Source: Burkholderia puraquae (lineage in GTDB: Bacteria; Pseudomonadota; Gammaproteobacteria; Burkholderiales; Burkholderiaceae). Taken from it: 32,063 bases of DNA. Where the stretch lies: the NCBI RefSeq assembly GCF_002099195.1, contig NZ_NBYX01000041.1, forward strand, positions 1 to 32,063, written 5' to 3'. The position numbers were made by a program, and so were the translations under genes. The notes beneath the pieces were generated by a model. The model had not been told where the DNA came from and made no database searches. It saw only the letters and a program-made list of their open reading frames with translations. Shown here piece after piece: positions 8,427 to 15,846 of this stretch; within the stretch, counting starts at the first letter, position 1; each line of letters starts with the position of its first letter.

Positions 8427-8551
8427 TGCAGCGTAGCTCAAAGGATAGAGCGCCGACGCTAGAACCACTCGCGGAGAGTGGGTGTACGACGGTTGGGTGG
8501 TGCCTCCATCGTACCGTGTCGGAGATCCGGGTTCAAATCCCGGCGCTGCCC
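8427..8551 (+). ncRNA. tRNA-like element 2 with a 60-base anticodon loop
   Basis: Same architecture as element 1 and better paired: acceptor 8427-8433 with 8544-8550 (only position 1, T-C, unpaired), TA, D stem GCTC/GAGC (8436-8439, 8448-8451), anticodon stem CCGAC/GTCGG (8453-8457, 8518-8522), variable loop AGAT (8523-8526), T stem CCGGG/CCCGG around TTCAAAT (8532-8538). The 60-base anticodon loop holds hairpins CCACTC/GAGTGG (8465-8481) and GTACGA/TCGTAC (8484-8514). The stems differ in sequence from element 1 but keep pairing, while the loop insert is nearly identical. No encoded CCA. It could be an intron-bearing tRNA, a degenerate tRNA, or a non-tRNA RNA using the tRNA shape. Confidence 0.7.
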
Positions 8552-8817
8552 CCGCTTTCACAACGGCGCGGTCCGCAGGGGATCTGTCGCCGTCTACCAA
8601 TCGTGACGCCGGGATGAACGCGCCAACGAGATTGGCAACCACGAGATCGGCAACCTTAGCACGACAGAACGATTGCCAATGCAAACTTGGATTCATCGGG
8701 CTAACGGGCTGAAGGAACAGCAGCCGGCAGTATTTCCGATACGGTGCAAAAGGACACGCATGCGTGTGCTCGGTGTCGAGCAAGCGACTTTGATGTCCTG
8801 GGAACTCATTCATCAAG

Positions 8818-9060
8818 TCAAGCGGCGCGCATCGCCGGTCGCGTTGCAGCTGGGGGGAATACGTACCATAAGCCGTCGTCGTGTCGGAAGAAAAATATCG
8901 CCAACGATCGGTCAGGCTTGCGGGACTCAACACAGACACAGCGTCCTTCGCGATATACCTTGTCCCTGAGCTGGAAGCGCTTGATGCGAATCGGTGACGT
9001 GTCGGAGGGGGCAAGCCACTTGTCGATCAACCTGCGCAAACAATACCCGTCGTAGTTCAT
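8818..9060 (-). CDS. Hypothetical protein, 80 residues
   Basis: Starts MNYDGYCLRRLIDKWLAPSD at 9060, with GGAGA 5 bases upstream; an ATG at 9072 in the same frame lacks a binding site. The composition looks like a real soluble protein: basic segments and an FFFRHDDGLWYVFPP hydrophobic strand pattern near residues 57-71. No family recognised. It is divergent from the TetR gene, with the inverted-repeat operator region between them, so the two may share regulation. Confidence 0.45.
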   Translation of the reverse strand: MNYDGYCLRRLIDKWLAPSDTSPIRIKRFQLRDKVYREGRCVCVESRKPDRSLAIFFFRHDDGLWYVFPPAATRPAMRAA

Positions 9061-9196
9061 CGCACTCTCCATGACCCGTCACCGCGACTCGACCACCTTG
9101 TGAGTCCGCACCTTGGCGCATGCGGTACCGCCAAGGCGCGGGTGCTCCGATTTGCCCTCGGGTAACTTGACTTCCGGGCTGGTGTCGGGCGGTCAT

Positions 9197-9237
9197 TATC
9201 AGTCGCATGACTTATTTATACAGTCATGCGACTGATA
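9197..9237. promoter_or_regulatory. Perfect 16-bp inverted repeat, probable operator
   Basis: TATCAGTCGCATGACT (9197-9212) and its exact complement (9222-9237) around a 9-base AT-rich spacer. It lies between the minus-strand 80-residue gene and the TetR gene, a usual place for an autoregulatory TetR site. Each arm carries the half-site ATCAGTCGC, seen twice more nearby. Confidence 0.55.
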
Positions 9238-9292
9238 TATCAATGTCGTGACGCCTAGGAAAATCACCTATCTACCTGATAAATAGAATAAA

Positions 9293-9298
9293 TATAAT
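9293..9298 (+). promoter_or_regulatory. Candidate -10 box for tetR
   Basis: A perfect TATAAT, about 200 bases before the TetR start and between the two operator pairs. No good -35 box is visible at the usual distance, so the promoter may need an activator or may be elsewhere. Confidence 0.3.
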
Positions 9299-9336
9299 CG
9301 GGGTCTGATCTTTTCATGCTCGATTGACTGGCAATT

Positions 9337-9404
9337 ATCAGTCGCGTGACATATTCTTGATAACAGGGTGGTTGCTCGCCATGGTGGCTAAGGCGGCGAC
9401 TGAT
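9337..9404. promoter_or_regulatory. Second, wider-spaced pair of the same half-sites
   Basis: ATCAGTCGC at 9337-9345 (as part of ATTATCAGTCGCGTGAC, one base different from the first arm) and the inverted half-site GCGACTGAT at 9396-9404. Together with 9197-9237 there are four half-sites flanking the TATAAT box at 9293-9298. Confidence 0.4.
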
Positions 9405-9499
9405 GAACTGACTGCGATCGCTCGGTCGAGGGAATGTTGATATCTGAGCGGTTGGACCGTCCGAAGCGCACACCGGCGGCTGCCGGCAAGAGGTCAAAG

Positions 9500-10153
9500 A
9501 TGAGGGAACTGACGATTGAGCTGACAGAGGCTAAAGAGTTAGCCGACGAGCCAAAGCGTCGCGGCAACAGAACGACACGAATCCCCGAAATCGTGGAGGC
9601 CGCGATCAATGTGCTCGCGCAGTACGGTAACGTTGGCTTCGCTTTGCGCCGCGTGGCAAGCGATGTTGGGATCCACCTGGCGACCTTGCAGCACTACTTT
9701 CCGACCAGAGAAGACCTTTTGCGAGCGGCGTTGGAGGCGGTGGCAACACGATATCTGATGCTCTATGAAAGTGTGGTCGACGACGATGATCTATCGCCGG
9801 AGGCTCGGCTGGATGCCATCGCAGATATCGTCTTTGACGAGTTGGTCAAGCGTGGTACGCACATTGCACCATTTTGCCTGGAAGTCTGGAGCATGGCCGA
9901 GCGCGAAGAATTTGCCCGAGACCTGATGGCAAGTTTCAACCGTCGATTCCAGGAGACGTTCGCCCGACTGCTGGCCAAGATCAATCGATCGCTTACACCC
10001 CGGGAGTGCGCGTTACGCGGTCGTCTGCTGTACTCCCATTTGGCCGGTTTGATCGTTTTAGTCCGGCCGGCACATGGCGCATCGTCAGACGATGAAGCAC
10101 TTCGCGCTGCGACGAAGGCTGTCTGGAGGGCGCTCAGCTGCGCTTCACAGTAG
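9500..10153 (+). CDS. TetR-family transcriptional regulator
   Basis: 217 residues from the ATG at 9500, preceded by AAGAGG at 6 bases. The frame is open up to an ATG at 9434 (239 residues), but there a GAGGGA directly abuts the ATG. After a charged lead of about 26 residues, helix 1 (RIPEIVEAAINVLAQYG) and the helix-turn-helix (ALRRVASDVGIHLATLQHYF, about 48-67) match the TetR family; the rest is a helical ligand-binding and dimerisation domain. TetR proteins normally repress until a small ligand binds. It is a candidate owner of the repeated ATCAGTCGC half-sites upstream of its own gene. It might control the catabolic cluster too, though I see no such half-site before the dioxygenase. Confidence 0.88.
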   Translation: MRELTIELTEAKELADEPKRRGNRTTRIPEIVEAAINVLAQYGNVGFALRRVASDVGIHLATLQHYFPTREDLLRAALEAVATRYLMLYESVVDDDDLSPEARLDAIADIVFDELVKRGTHIAPFCLEVWSMAEREEFARDLMASFNRRFQETFARLLAKINRSLTPRECALRGRLLYSHLAGLIVLVRPAHGASSDDEALRAATKAVWRALSCASQ

Positions 10154-10208
10154 CGCGGCACGAGAAGGTAATACAACGTAAATGACCCACTAATGATGGG
10201 GGAGACAC

Positions 10209-11234
10209 ATGTACGCACCTATTCAACAGTTATCGTCCGATCCACAAGGTTTCGAGCGTCTGACATCGCAGCGGCTGTGCGAGGCGTTTGACGGCGAGCG
10301 GTTGGAACTCGAGTTTTCCCGGAATCGGTTTGAGCCGGTCGGAAAGATTACGCGTCGCCGATTGAGTAGCATTGAAATGCTGCGTTCCGAGGCGGCGATT
10401 TCCAATCGTCCGTTCGGAATCCGTCGAGATTCGAAAAGCGGCAGGAGCGGGCAGGACGAGTTAATTTTAGTCGTCGTTCTGGCAAGTCAACTGTCATGTG
10501 AAATCGGGAATAACTACTACACTTTGGCCGAGGGCGACATTGCGCTCATCGGCCCGGAGCACCCTGGCCGGTTGGAGTTCTCGGCAGGCTTTGATGGGCT
10601 ATGGGTACGTCTTCCGAAAATCGAATCACACATTAGACGCGTGATTTTTCAGGATGCGGTAGACAGAAAATTTGATAGCCGGCACGGAATCATGCATGTC
10701 CTGTTGAGAACGCTGCTGAGCACATACGAGTCGGCGAATTCGATTGCAGCGGATAGCGTCCCGTGGCTGGAGAGCAGTTTGCTGGATCTCATCGCGGCGG
10801 CGGTAAGCGCCAGTTCGATCGAGGCGAAAGAGGGGCCTGCAACGACGTATAGTCGCGCGACTCTGCAGCGGATCAAATCCCACATCGTCGCCAGGTTGCA
10901 CGACGACACCCTTACCCCATCTTCCATCGCAAGCGCCATGGGCATAAGCGTTCGTCGCCTGAATGAACTCTTCGCTCAATGTCAGACGACGGTAACAGAG
11001 TGGATCATCGCGGAGCGACTCGAGCGATGCAGAAAACGATTGCTTCTTAGAAGCCAGGTCAGGGAAACAATTTGCCAGGTTGCGTACGAAGAAGGATTCA
11101 AAAACATCAGCCACTTCAATCGAGCCTTCAAGAATCGATTTGGCGAAAGCCCAGGCCAACTGAGAGACCGTATCCGCCGCGACGGCCTTCCGTCAGTCGA
11201 CGCCGAAAGGGGCGTCCTGCTGGAAGTCATGTGA
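10209..11234 (+). CDS. AraC/XylS-family transcriptional regulator
   Basis: 341 residues; GGGGGAG just upstream of the ATG. The N-terminal two thirds resemble the ligand-sensing domain of FeaR/XylS-type activators (cupin-like strand pattern near residues 85-130). The C-terminal AraC domain spans about 216-322 with both helix-turn-helix units: TPSSIASAMGISVRRLNELF (about 236-255) and ICQVAYEEGFKNISHFNRAF (about 288-307), ending in the typical FGESPGQLR. The gene sits directly upstream of the dioxygenase and points the same way, so it is the best candidate activator of the cluster, responding to the substrate or an early product. A 22-bp palindrome lies in the gap after it. Confidence 0.9.
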   Translation: MYAPIQQLSSDPQGFERLTSQRLCEAFDGERLELEFSRNRFEPVGKITRRRLSSIEMLRSEAAISNRPFGIRRDSKSGRSGQDELILVVVLASQLSCEIGNNYYTLAEGDIALIGPEHPGRLEFSAGFDGLWVRLPKIESHIRRVIFQDAVDRKFDSRHGIMHVLLRTLLSTYESANSIAADSVPWLESSLLDLIAAAVSASSIEAKEGPATTYSRATLQRIKSHIVARLHDDTLTPSSIASAMGISVRRLNELFAQCQTTVTEWIIAERLERCRKRLLLRSQVRETICQVAYEEGFKNISHFNRAFKNRFGESPGQLRDRIRRDGLPSVDAERGVLLEVM

Positions 11235-11593
11235 GCATCTCCGTGTGCCCGTGCTGAAGCGCCACGTTCCACCGCGCGAACGCGCTATCAACTAACGTCC
11301 ATCGTTCTCTGCGGCATGACGCTCGTCATGCCGTCACAACGGGCATCTCTCCCAACGTTTCCACTCTGCGGCCGGCAGCATCGTTCATCGATGCTGTCGC
11401 GCGAAGCATCGTCATGTGATGCGCGGGTGTCGCTGCCCGACAAGCAAAGCTTTTCCGCGCTGTGAGCAAAGGTGGACAGTCCGCGAACGCCTATTGTTCT
11501 AGTAACGGAAATGCGCGCGACGCTCACACCAACGGCCCGCATACCGCAATAAGAGCCGATGCTTCGCCATGGGCAACTATCTAGGAGACGCAA
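11235..11593. other. Control region upstream of the catabolic cluster
   Basis: About 360 bases between the AraC gene and the dioxygenase. It should hold the main promoter of the cluster. The clearest structure is the palindrome at 11312-11333; a short 6-bp inverted repeat GCATCG/CGATGC lies near 11379-11395. I see no convincing -35/-10 or sigma-54 motif. Confidence 0.5.
11312..11333. promoter_or_regulatory. 22-bp palindrome CGGCATGACG-CT-CGTCATGCCG
   Basis: Perfect 10-bp arms with a 2-base centre, 78 bases after the AraC stop and about 260 bases before the dioxygenase start. With so short a loop it is more likely a protein-binding site than a terminator, and no T-run follows. AraC proteins usually prefer direct repeats, so another dimeric regulator may bind here. 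Confidence 0.4.
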
Positions 11594-12916
11594 GTGCCTG
11601 ATACCACCATTCAAGGCTACCCTGCTTCTGCGCTGTTCGACGAAGAAGCGGGGACGATCAGTCCACTGGTCTACTCCGACCAGGGTATCTACGAGCAGGA
11701 ACTGGACCGCATCTTCGGGCGGTCGTGGCTGTTCATCGCTCACGAGAAACATATTCCCAAGACCGGGGATTTCTTCTCCACGTACATGGCGGAGGACCCT
11801 GTCGTTGCAGTTCGGCAAAAGGACGGGTCGGTCGCCGTCTTGCTCAATCAGTGCCGTCATCGCGGCATGAAGATTTGCCGTGCGGACCAGGGCAACGCGA
11901 AGGCATTCACATGCAGTTACCACGGCTGGGCCTATGGGATTGACGGCGCTCTCGTGAACGTCCCGTCAGAGGAGCACTACGGGCCGTGTTTCAACAAGGA
12001 AGAATGGCCTGCCAGGCGCGTCCCTCGAGTTGAAAGCTACAAGGGCCTGATCTTCGCCAACTGGGACGAGCAGGCGCAATCGCTGAAAGAATCGCTCGGC
12101 GACGCCGCGCTATATCTGGACGCACTGCTCGATCGGTCGCCTGCCGGTACGGAGCCGATCGGCGGGATCTACAAGTGGGTCATCCCCTGCAACTGGAAGC
12201 TTGCCGCCGAGCAATTCGCCAGCGATATGCACCACGCGGTCATGTCGCATGTGTCTGTGCAAGTTGCGACAACACCGGAGTATGCAGGCAAGGAACTGCC
12301 GCTGCCGGGGCGTCAACTGTTATCGGACCAAGGACATGGCACGGGCTTTTTCCTGGCCCCGGGCCTTCATGAAGACTGGATTGTGTCGCAGGCTGGCCAG
12401 CGCGAGCCGGGATACGATTCGGTGGCCCTTGCCCAGCGGCATGCCGCTCACAATGCCGGCGTGAGTGCCGTGACCGCGCAACACATGACCGTGTTTCCCA
12501 CGTTCTCATTTTTCGGGGGCGTGCACAGCTGCCGCGTCTGGCATCCGCGTGGCCCCGGCGAAATCGAGGTCTGGGCGTTCTGTCTGGTCGATTCCGACGC
12601 TTCACCTGCCGAGAAGGAGCAGCTCCGGCAAGCCACGTTGCGTACCTTCTCGCCCGCAGGAACCTGGGAACAGGACGACGGCGAGAACTGGGTCGAGATC
12701 CAGCGCGTGCTGCGCGGACATCAGGCACGCCGTACCACCATGAGCATCCAGATGGGTAAGGATATGAATCCCGCTGCGGATCCCGTATTCCCCGGCACTG
12801 TCGAGGGCTGCTACAGCGAGGAGGCCGCGCGGCGACTCTATGGCCACTGGCTCAAGTTGATGTGCATTCCGACGCAAAACGATACGTGCGCCAAGGAGGC
12901 CGGCCATGGTTGCTAA
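11594..12916 (+). CDS. Aromatic-ring-hydroxylating dioxygenase, alpha subunit
   Basis: 440 residues, normal for the family. Catalyses O2 addition to an aromatic ring to give a cis-dihydrodiol, with electrons from the ferredoxin and reductase encoded next. The Rieske [2Fe-2S] ligands are visible as C87-x-H89 and C107-x2-H110 (CRHRG, CSYHGW). The mononuclear iron site is D211 (bridging Asp), H214, H219 and an Asp in EQDDGENW at 361/362, matching the naphthalene/biphenyl dioxygenase pattern. The start is GTG at 11594 with AGGAGA 5 bases upstream. First gene of the structural cluster; overlaps the beta subunit by 11 bases. Similar subunits serve biphenyl, alkylbenzene and phenylpropionate systems; the exact substrate cannot be read from the sequence. 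Confidence 0.95.
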   Translation: MPDTTIQGYPASALFDEEAGTISPLVYSDQGIYEQELDRIFGRSWLFIAHEKHIPKTGDFFSTYMAEDPVVAVRQKDGSVAVLLNQCRHRGMKICRADQGNAKAFTCSYHGWAYGIDGALVNVPSEEHYGPCFNKEEWPARRVPRVESYKGLIFANWDEQAQSLKESLGDAALYLDALLDRSPAGTEPIGGIYKWVIPCNWKLAAEQFASDMHHAVMSHVSVQVATTPEYAGKELPLPGRQLLSDQGHGTGFFLAPGLHEDWIVSQAGQREPGYDSVALAQRHAAHNAGVSAVTAQHMTVFPTFSFFGGVHSCRVWHPRGPGEIEVWAFCLVDSDASPAEKEQLRQATLRTFSPAGTWEQDDGENWVEIQRVLRGHQARRTTMSIQMGKDMNPAADPVFPGTVEGCYSEEAARRLYGHWLKLMCIPTQNDTCAKEAGHGC

Positions 12917-13454
12917 CGAAATCGCTGCGACGCGCGCGAACGCCGTTTCGGCAGCAGAGCACTTTGCGATCGAACAGTTCCTCTTTCTCGAAGCCGAGCT
13001 TCTCGACGACAGAAACATCGCGGAGTGGATCGAGCTGATGGCCGACGACCTCCGTTATGTGATGCCGATCCGCCGCAACGTGGGGCCGCGCGAGCGAAAA
13101 CTGGAATGGACCAGTCCTGATGAACTCGCGTACTTCGACGAAAGCAAGGAGAACCTCAAGCTTCGTCTGCGCAAACTCCAATCGGGCGCTGCATGGGCCG
13201 AGGAGCCGCCGTCTCACACGCGGCATCTGATCACGAACGTACGCGCAAGCGCTGCCGGGCAGGGTGAATACCTCGTCCGCTCGAACTTCCTCGCGTATCG
13301 CAGCAGGTCGGAACGACAGACCGACTATCTGGTCGGGGAACGCCATGATCGCCTGCGCTGCGTCGATACGGACGCGGGATTTCAGATCGTCAGTCGGCGC
13401 ATCTTGCTCGATCAGACGACGTTTCTCGCGAACAACCTCAGTTTCTTCCTTTGA
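12906..13454 (+). CDS. Aromatic-ring-hydroxylating dioxygenase, beta subunit
   Basis: 182 residues, the usual size of the small structural subunit that completes the alpha3-beta3 hexamer. The family pattern is visible from the N-terminal helix (FAIEQFLFLEAELLDDRNIAEW) through LMADDLRYVMPIRRN to the C-terminal RRILLDQTTFLANNLSFFL, which is typical. It has no cofactor. The ATG at 12906 has AAGGAGG 6 bases upstream, inside the end of the alpha gene, indicating translational coupling. It is followed by the ferredoxin after 11 bases. Confidence 0.93.
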   Translation: MVANEIAATRANAVSAAEHFAIEQFLFLEAELLDDRNIAEWIELMADDLRYVMPIRRNVGPRERKLEWTSPDELAYFDESKENLKLRLRKLQSGAAWAEEPPSHTRHLITNVRASAAGQGEYLVRSNFLAYRSRSERQTDYLVGERHDRLRCVDTDAGFQIVSRRILLDQTTFLANNLSFFL

Positions 13455-13465
13455 GGGTGAGCGCA

Positions 13466-13789
13466 ATGTCGTTTACCGATGTTTGCTCAGTGTCGGACAT
13501 CCCGAGCGACGCCGGGTTGAGGATCGACGCCGGACCCGAGGCGGTCGCCGTGTTCAAGATCGACGGCGATTTCTACGCGATCGAGGACAAGTGTCCGCAC
13601 GGCGACTGGTCCTTGTCAGACGGCTATCTGGTTGACGGCCTGATCGAATGCAGCCTGCATATGGCGAAGTTCTGCGTGAAAACCGGGAAGGTCTGTGCGC
13701 CGCCGGCGATACGCGACGTCAAAGTGTTTCCGATCAAGGTAGTGGGTGACCGCGTACTGATCGATCTTGAACCAGAGGCCGGCATATGA
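13466..13789 (+). CDS. Rieske ferredoxin of the dioxygenase
   Basis: 107 residues. Carries electrons from the reductase to the terminal dioxygenase. Rieske ligands C43-x-H45 (CPHGDW) and C62-x2-H65 (CSLHMAKF) are the standard pattern of BphF/HcaC-type ferredoxins. I choose the ATG at 13466 (MSFTDVCSVSD); the frame also opens at 13451, which would add MRVSA. A GAGGGTGAGC stretch at 13452-13461 supplies the binding site. Overlaps the reductase by 4 bases (ATGA). Confidence 0.93.
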   Translation: MSFTDVCSVSDIPSDAGLRIDAGPEAVAVFKIDGDFYAIEDKCPHGDWSLSDGYLVDGLIECSLHMAKFCVKTGKVCAPPAIRDVKVFPIKVVGDRVLIDLEPEAGI

Positions 13790-14997
13790 AACAGCCGCTT
13801 GCGATTGTCGGTTCGGGCCTCGCAGGTGTACGTGCGGCGCAGACGCTTCGTGCCAATGGGTATAGCGACAGGATCATCCTGGTCGGCGAGGAGGCCCAGC
13901 ACCCGTACGAGCGACCAGCGTTATCCAAGGAAGCACTGTGCGGGGGCGCTCCGCCGGTGCTGTGCTCGACGGAAGACCTGAATACGTTGGAGCTCGACTG
14001 GCGTCGAGGGGCGCGCGCGGTGTCGATTGACGGAGGCGTACTCGCGCTTGACGACGGTACGTCGGTGGCAACCGACGGCATTTTGCTGGCGACCGGCGCC
14101 CGGGCTCGCAAGGTTGACTTGCCCGGGGTGTCGTTGCCAGGCGTCCATACGCTACGCGCGCTGGATGATGCGTTCGCGCTTCGAGACGCGCTGGCGGCGC
14201 AGAGCGAGATCGTTGTCATCGGTGGTGGCCTGATTGGGTGCGAGGTGGCCAGCACCGCGCGGAAGGCAGGGCATGCGGTAACTGTCGTCGAGTCTGGCGA
14301 GGAACTGATGGAGCGTGCGCTCGGGCGAATGATGGGGCTTTGGGCGCGGGTCCAACTTCAGCAACTCGGTGTGGCCATTCATCGATCCGCGACGGTCGCT
14401 TCGATCGAAGGCCATACGCGGGTGCGTGGCGTGAGATTGTCGAGCGGCGTGTACTTGCCGGCAGACGTCGTTGTCCTGAGTGTGGGCGCCCAGCCATGCG
14501 ACGAACTCGCACAAGCCGCAGGTGCGAAGTGTATGCGCGGCGTGGTCGTCGATGCCGCGGGCCGCAGCACTATTCCCGGAATCTTTGCTGCCGGTGACGT
14601 TGCCTCGTGGCCGCTCGTAGAAGGCGGACGCCGCTCTCTCGAGAGTTTTCTCAACAGCCAGGCACAGGCGGCCGTCGCAGCATGCGCAATGATCGGGCGC
14701 GTGAACGAGCAGCCACAGACCGCGCTCTCGTGGACCGAAATCGCCGGGCGAAAGATTCAACTTGCAGGCGATCTCACCGGCTCGGGAGAGATGGTCATTC
14801 GGGGCGATGAGACAGGCGTGTCCTTTTCCGTGTTCCGCGTATCGAATGGACGGGTGGCGGGTGTTGCGACAGTCGACGCTCCGCGTGAATACGCAACGGC
14901 CAAACGGCTCGTCGAGTCGCGAATCGCGGTGCAGACCAATCTACTGGCCGATTCCTCTACCGAGCTTCGCAGCTTGCTTAGCTACAAGGTGAACTAA
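13786..14997 (+). CDS. NAD(P)H:ferredoxin reductase (FAD) of the dioxygenase
   Basis: 403 residues, normal for BphG/HcaD/TodA-type reductases. FAD-binding GxGxxG at residues 9-14 (IVGSGLAGVRAA), NAD-binding GGGLIG near 146-151 and the second FAD motif IFAAGDVA in the C-terminal half are all present. Transfers electrons from NADH to the ferredoxin. The start overlaps the ferredoxin stop (ATGA), and the stop is directly followed by the dehydrogenase ATG, so the genes are tightly coupled. Confidence 0.93.
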   Translation: MKQPLAIVGSGLAGVRAAQTLRANGYSDRIILVGEEAQHPYERPALSKEALCGGAPPVLCSTEDLNTLELDWRRGARAVSIDGGVLALDDGTSVATDGILLATGARARKVDLPGVSLPGVHTLRALDDAFALRDALAAQSEIVVIGGGLIGCEVASTARKAGHAVTVVESGEELMERALGRMMGLWARVQLQQLGVAIHRSATVASIEGHTRVRGVRLSSGVYLPADVVVLSVGAQPCDELAQAAGAKCMRGVVVDAAGRSTIPGIFAAGDVASWPLVEGGRRSLESFLNSQAQAAVAACAMIGRVNEQPQTALSWTEIAGRKIQLAGDLTGSGEMVIRGDETGVSFSVFRVSNGRVAGVATVDAPREYATAKRLVESRIAVQTNLLADSSTELRSLLSYKVN

Positions 14998-15846
14998 ATG
15001 AAAAAACTGGAAAACCAGGTTGTGCTGGTGACAGGCGGCGCATCTGGCCTGGGCCGCGCCATCGTCGAGCGGTTCGTTTCGGAGGGCGCGCGGGTAGGCG
15101 TGCTCGACCGCTCGGCTGATCGGATCGCCGAAATCCGCGATGCACTCGGTAATGGTGTGATGGGCTTCCAGGGCGATGTTACGTCGTATGAGGACAACCT
15201 TCGCGCAGTGAATGGATTGGTCTCTCAGTTCGGCCGCCTGGATTGCGCGATCGGGAACGCCGGGATTTGGGATTTTAAGACCGCACTGGTCGACCTCTTG
15301 GAAGACAAACTCTCTTCGGCGTTCGACGAATTATTTGCCGTGAACGTGAAGGGCTATCTTCTGCTCGCCAAGGCCGCTTTGAAGGCGCTGGTCGAAAGTC
15401 GCGGCAGTCTGATCTTTACGGCATCGAACGCGTCGTTTCGGTCGGACGGTGGCGGCGTCCTCTACACGGCCAGCAAGCACGCAATTCGCGGCATCGTTAC
15501 GCAACTCGCTTTCGAATTGGCGCCGTTCGTCCGCGTCAACGCCGTTGCTCCGGGGGGAATGATCACGAACCTCAGCGGCGTGAAGTCGCTCGGACTCTCG
15601 GAGGCCACGATTCCGGCGGAGCCGTTCGTCGAAATGGCGCGCCATGTGGTGCCTATCGGTCATCTGCCGACGCCGGCCGACTACACCGGCGCCTATGTTT
15701 TCTTTGCGTCGCGCGAAGACAACGTGCCGGCGACGGGAACGGTCCTGCGACACGACGGCGGGTTGGCCGTTCAAGGATTTATCGATTGCCGCGGTGGGGC
15801 CGGCTTGCTCGAAAAACTTTCAATCAATCAGGAGACAGTCGCATGA
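14998..15846 (+). CDS. cis-Dihydrodiol dehydrogenase (short-chain dehydrogenase)
   Basis: 282 residues. Oxidises the dioxygenase product to a catechol with NAD+. SDR features: TGGASGLG at 12-19, NAG at 87-89, and the catalytic Ser143, Tyr156, Lys160. Length and the C-terminal extension (VLRHDGGLAVQGF near 260) match BphB/HcaB/TodD-type diol dehydrogenases better than general SDRs. No gap to the reductase, and a 4-base overlap with the extradiol dioxygenase support one operon. Confidence 0.92.
   Translation: MKKLENQVVLVTGGASGLGRAIVERFVSEGARVGVLDRSADRIAEIRDALGNGVMGFQGDVTSYEDNLRAVNGLVSQFGRLDCAIGNAGIWDFKTALVDLLEDKLSSAFDELFAVNVKGYLLLAKAALKALVESRGSLIFTASNASFRSDGGGVLYTASKHAIRGIVTQLAFELAPFVRVNAVAPGGMITNLSGVKSLGLSEATIPAEPFVEMARHVVPIGHLPTPADYTGAYVFFASREDNVPATGTVLRHDGGLAVQGFIDCRGGAGLLEKLSINQETVA

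Larger units (their letters stand above)
9061..9499. other. Divergent control region between the 80-residue gene and tetR
   Basis: This 440-base AT-richer stretch holds a perfect 16-bp inverted repeat (9197-9237), two more copies of its half-site (9337-9345 and 9396-9404) and a TATAAT box (9293-9298) that could serve the TetR gene. An in-frame upward extension of the TetR frame begins at 9434, but its ATG has no properly spaced binding site. Confidence 0.55.

Noticed and set aside
8453..8522. Class II tRNA with a long variable arm (Ser/Leu type)
   Set aside because: The anticodon stem pairs only across the whole insert, in both copies, and the variable loop after it is just 4 bases; so the insert lies in the anticodon loop.
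8247..8551. CRISPR or simple tandem repeat
   Set aside because: Only two units, with stem-preserving changes and cloverleaf pairing; no spacer pattern.
8337..9014. 225-residue minus-strand ORF
   Set aside because: Antisense of the tRNA-like elements; contains the GFEPGSPT-type translation that tRNA T-arms give in the wrong frame.
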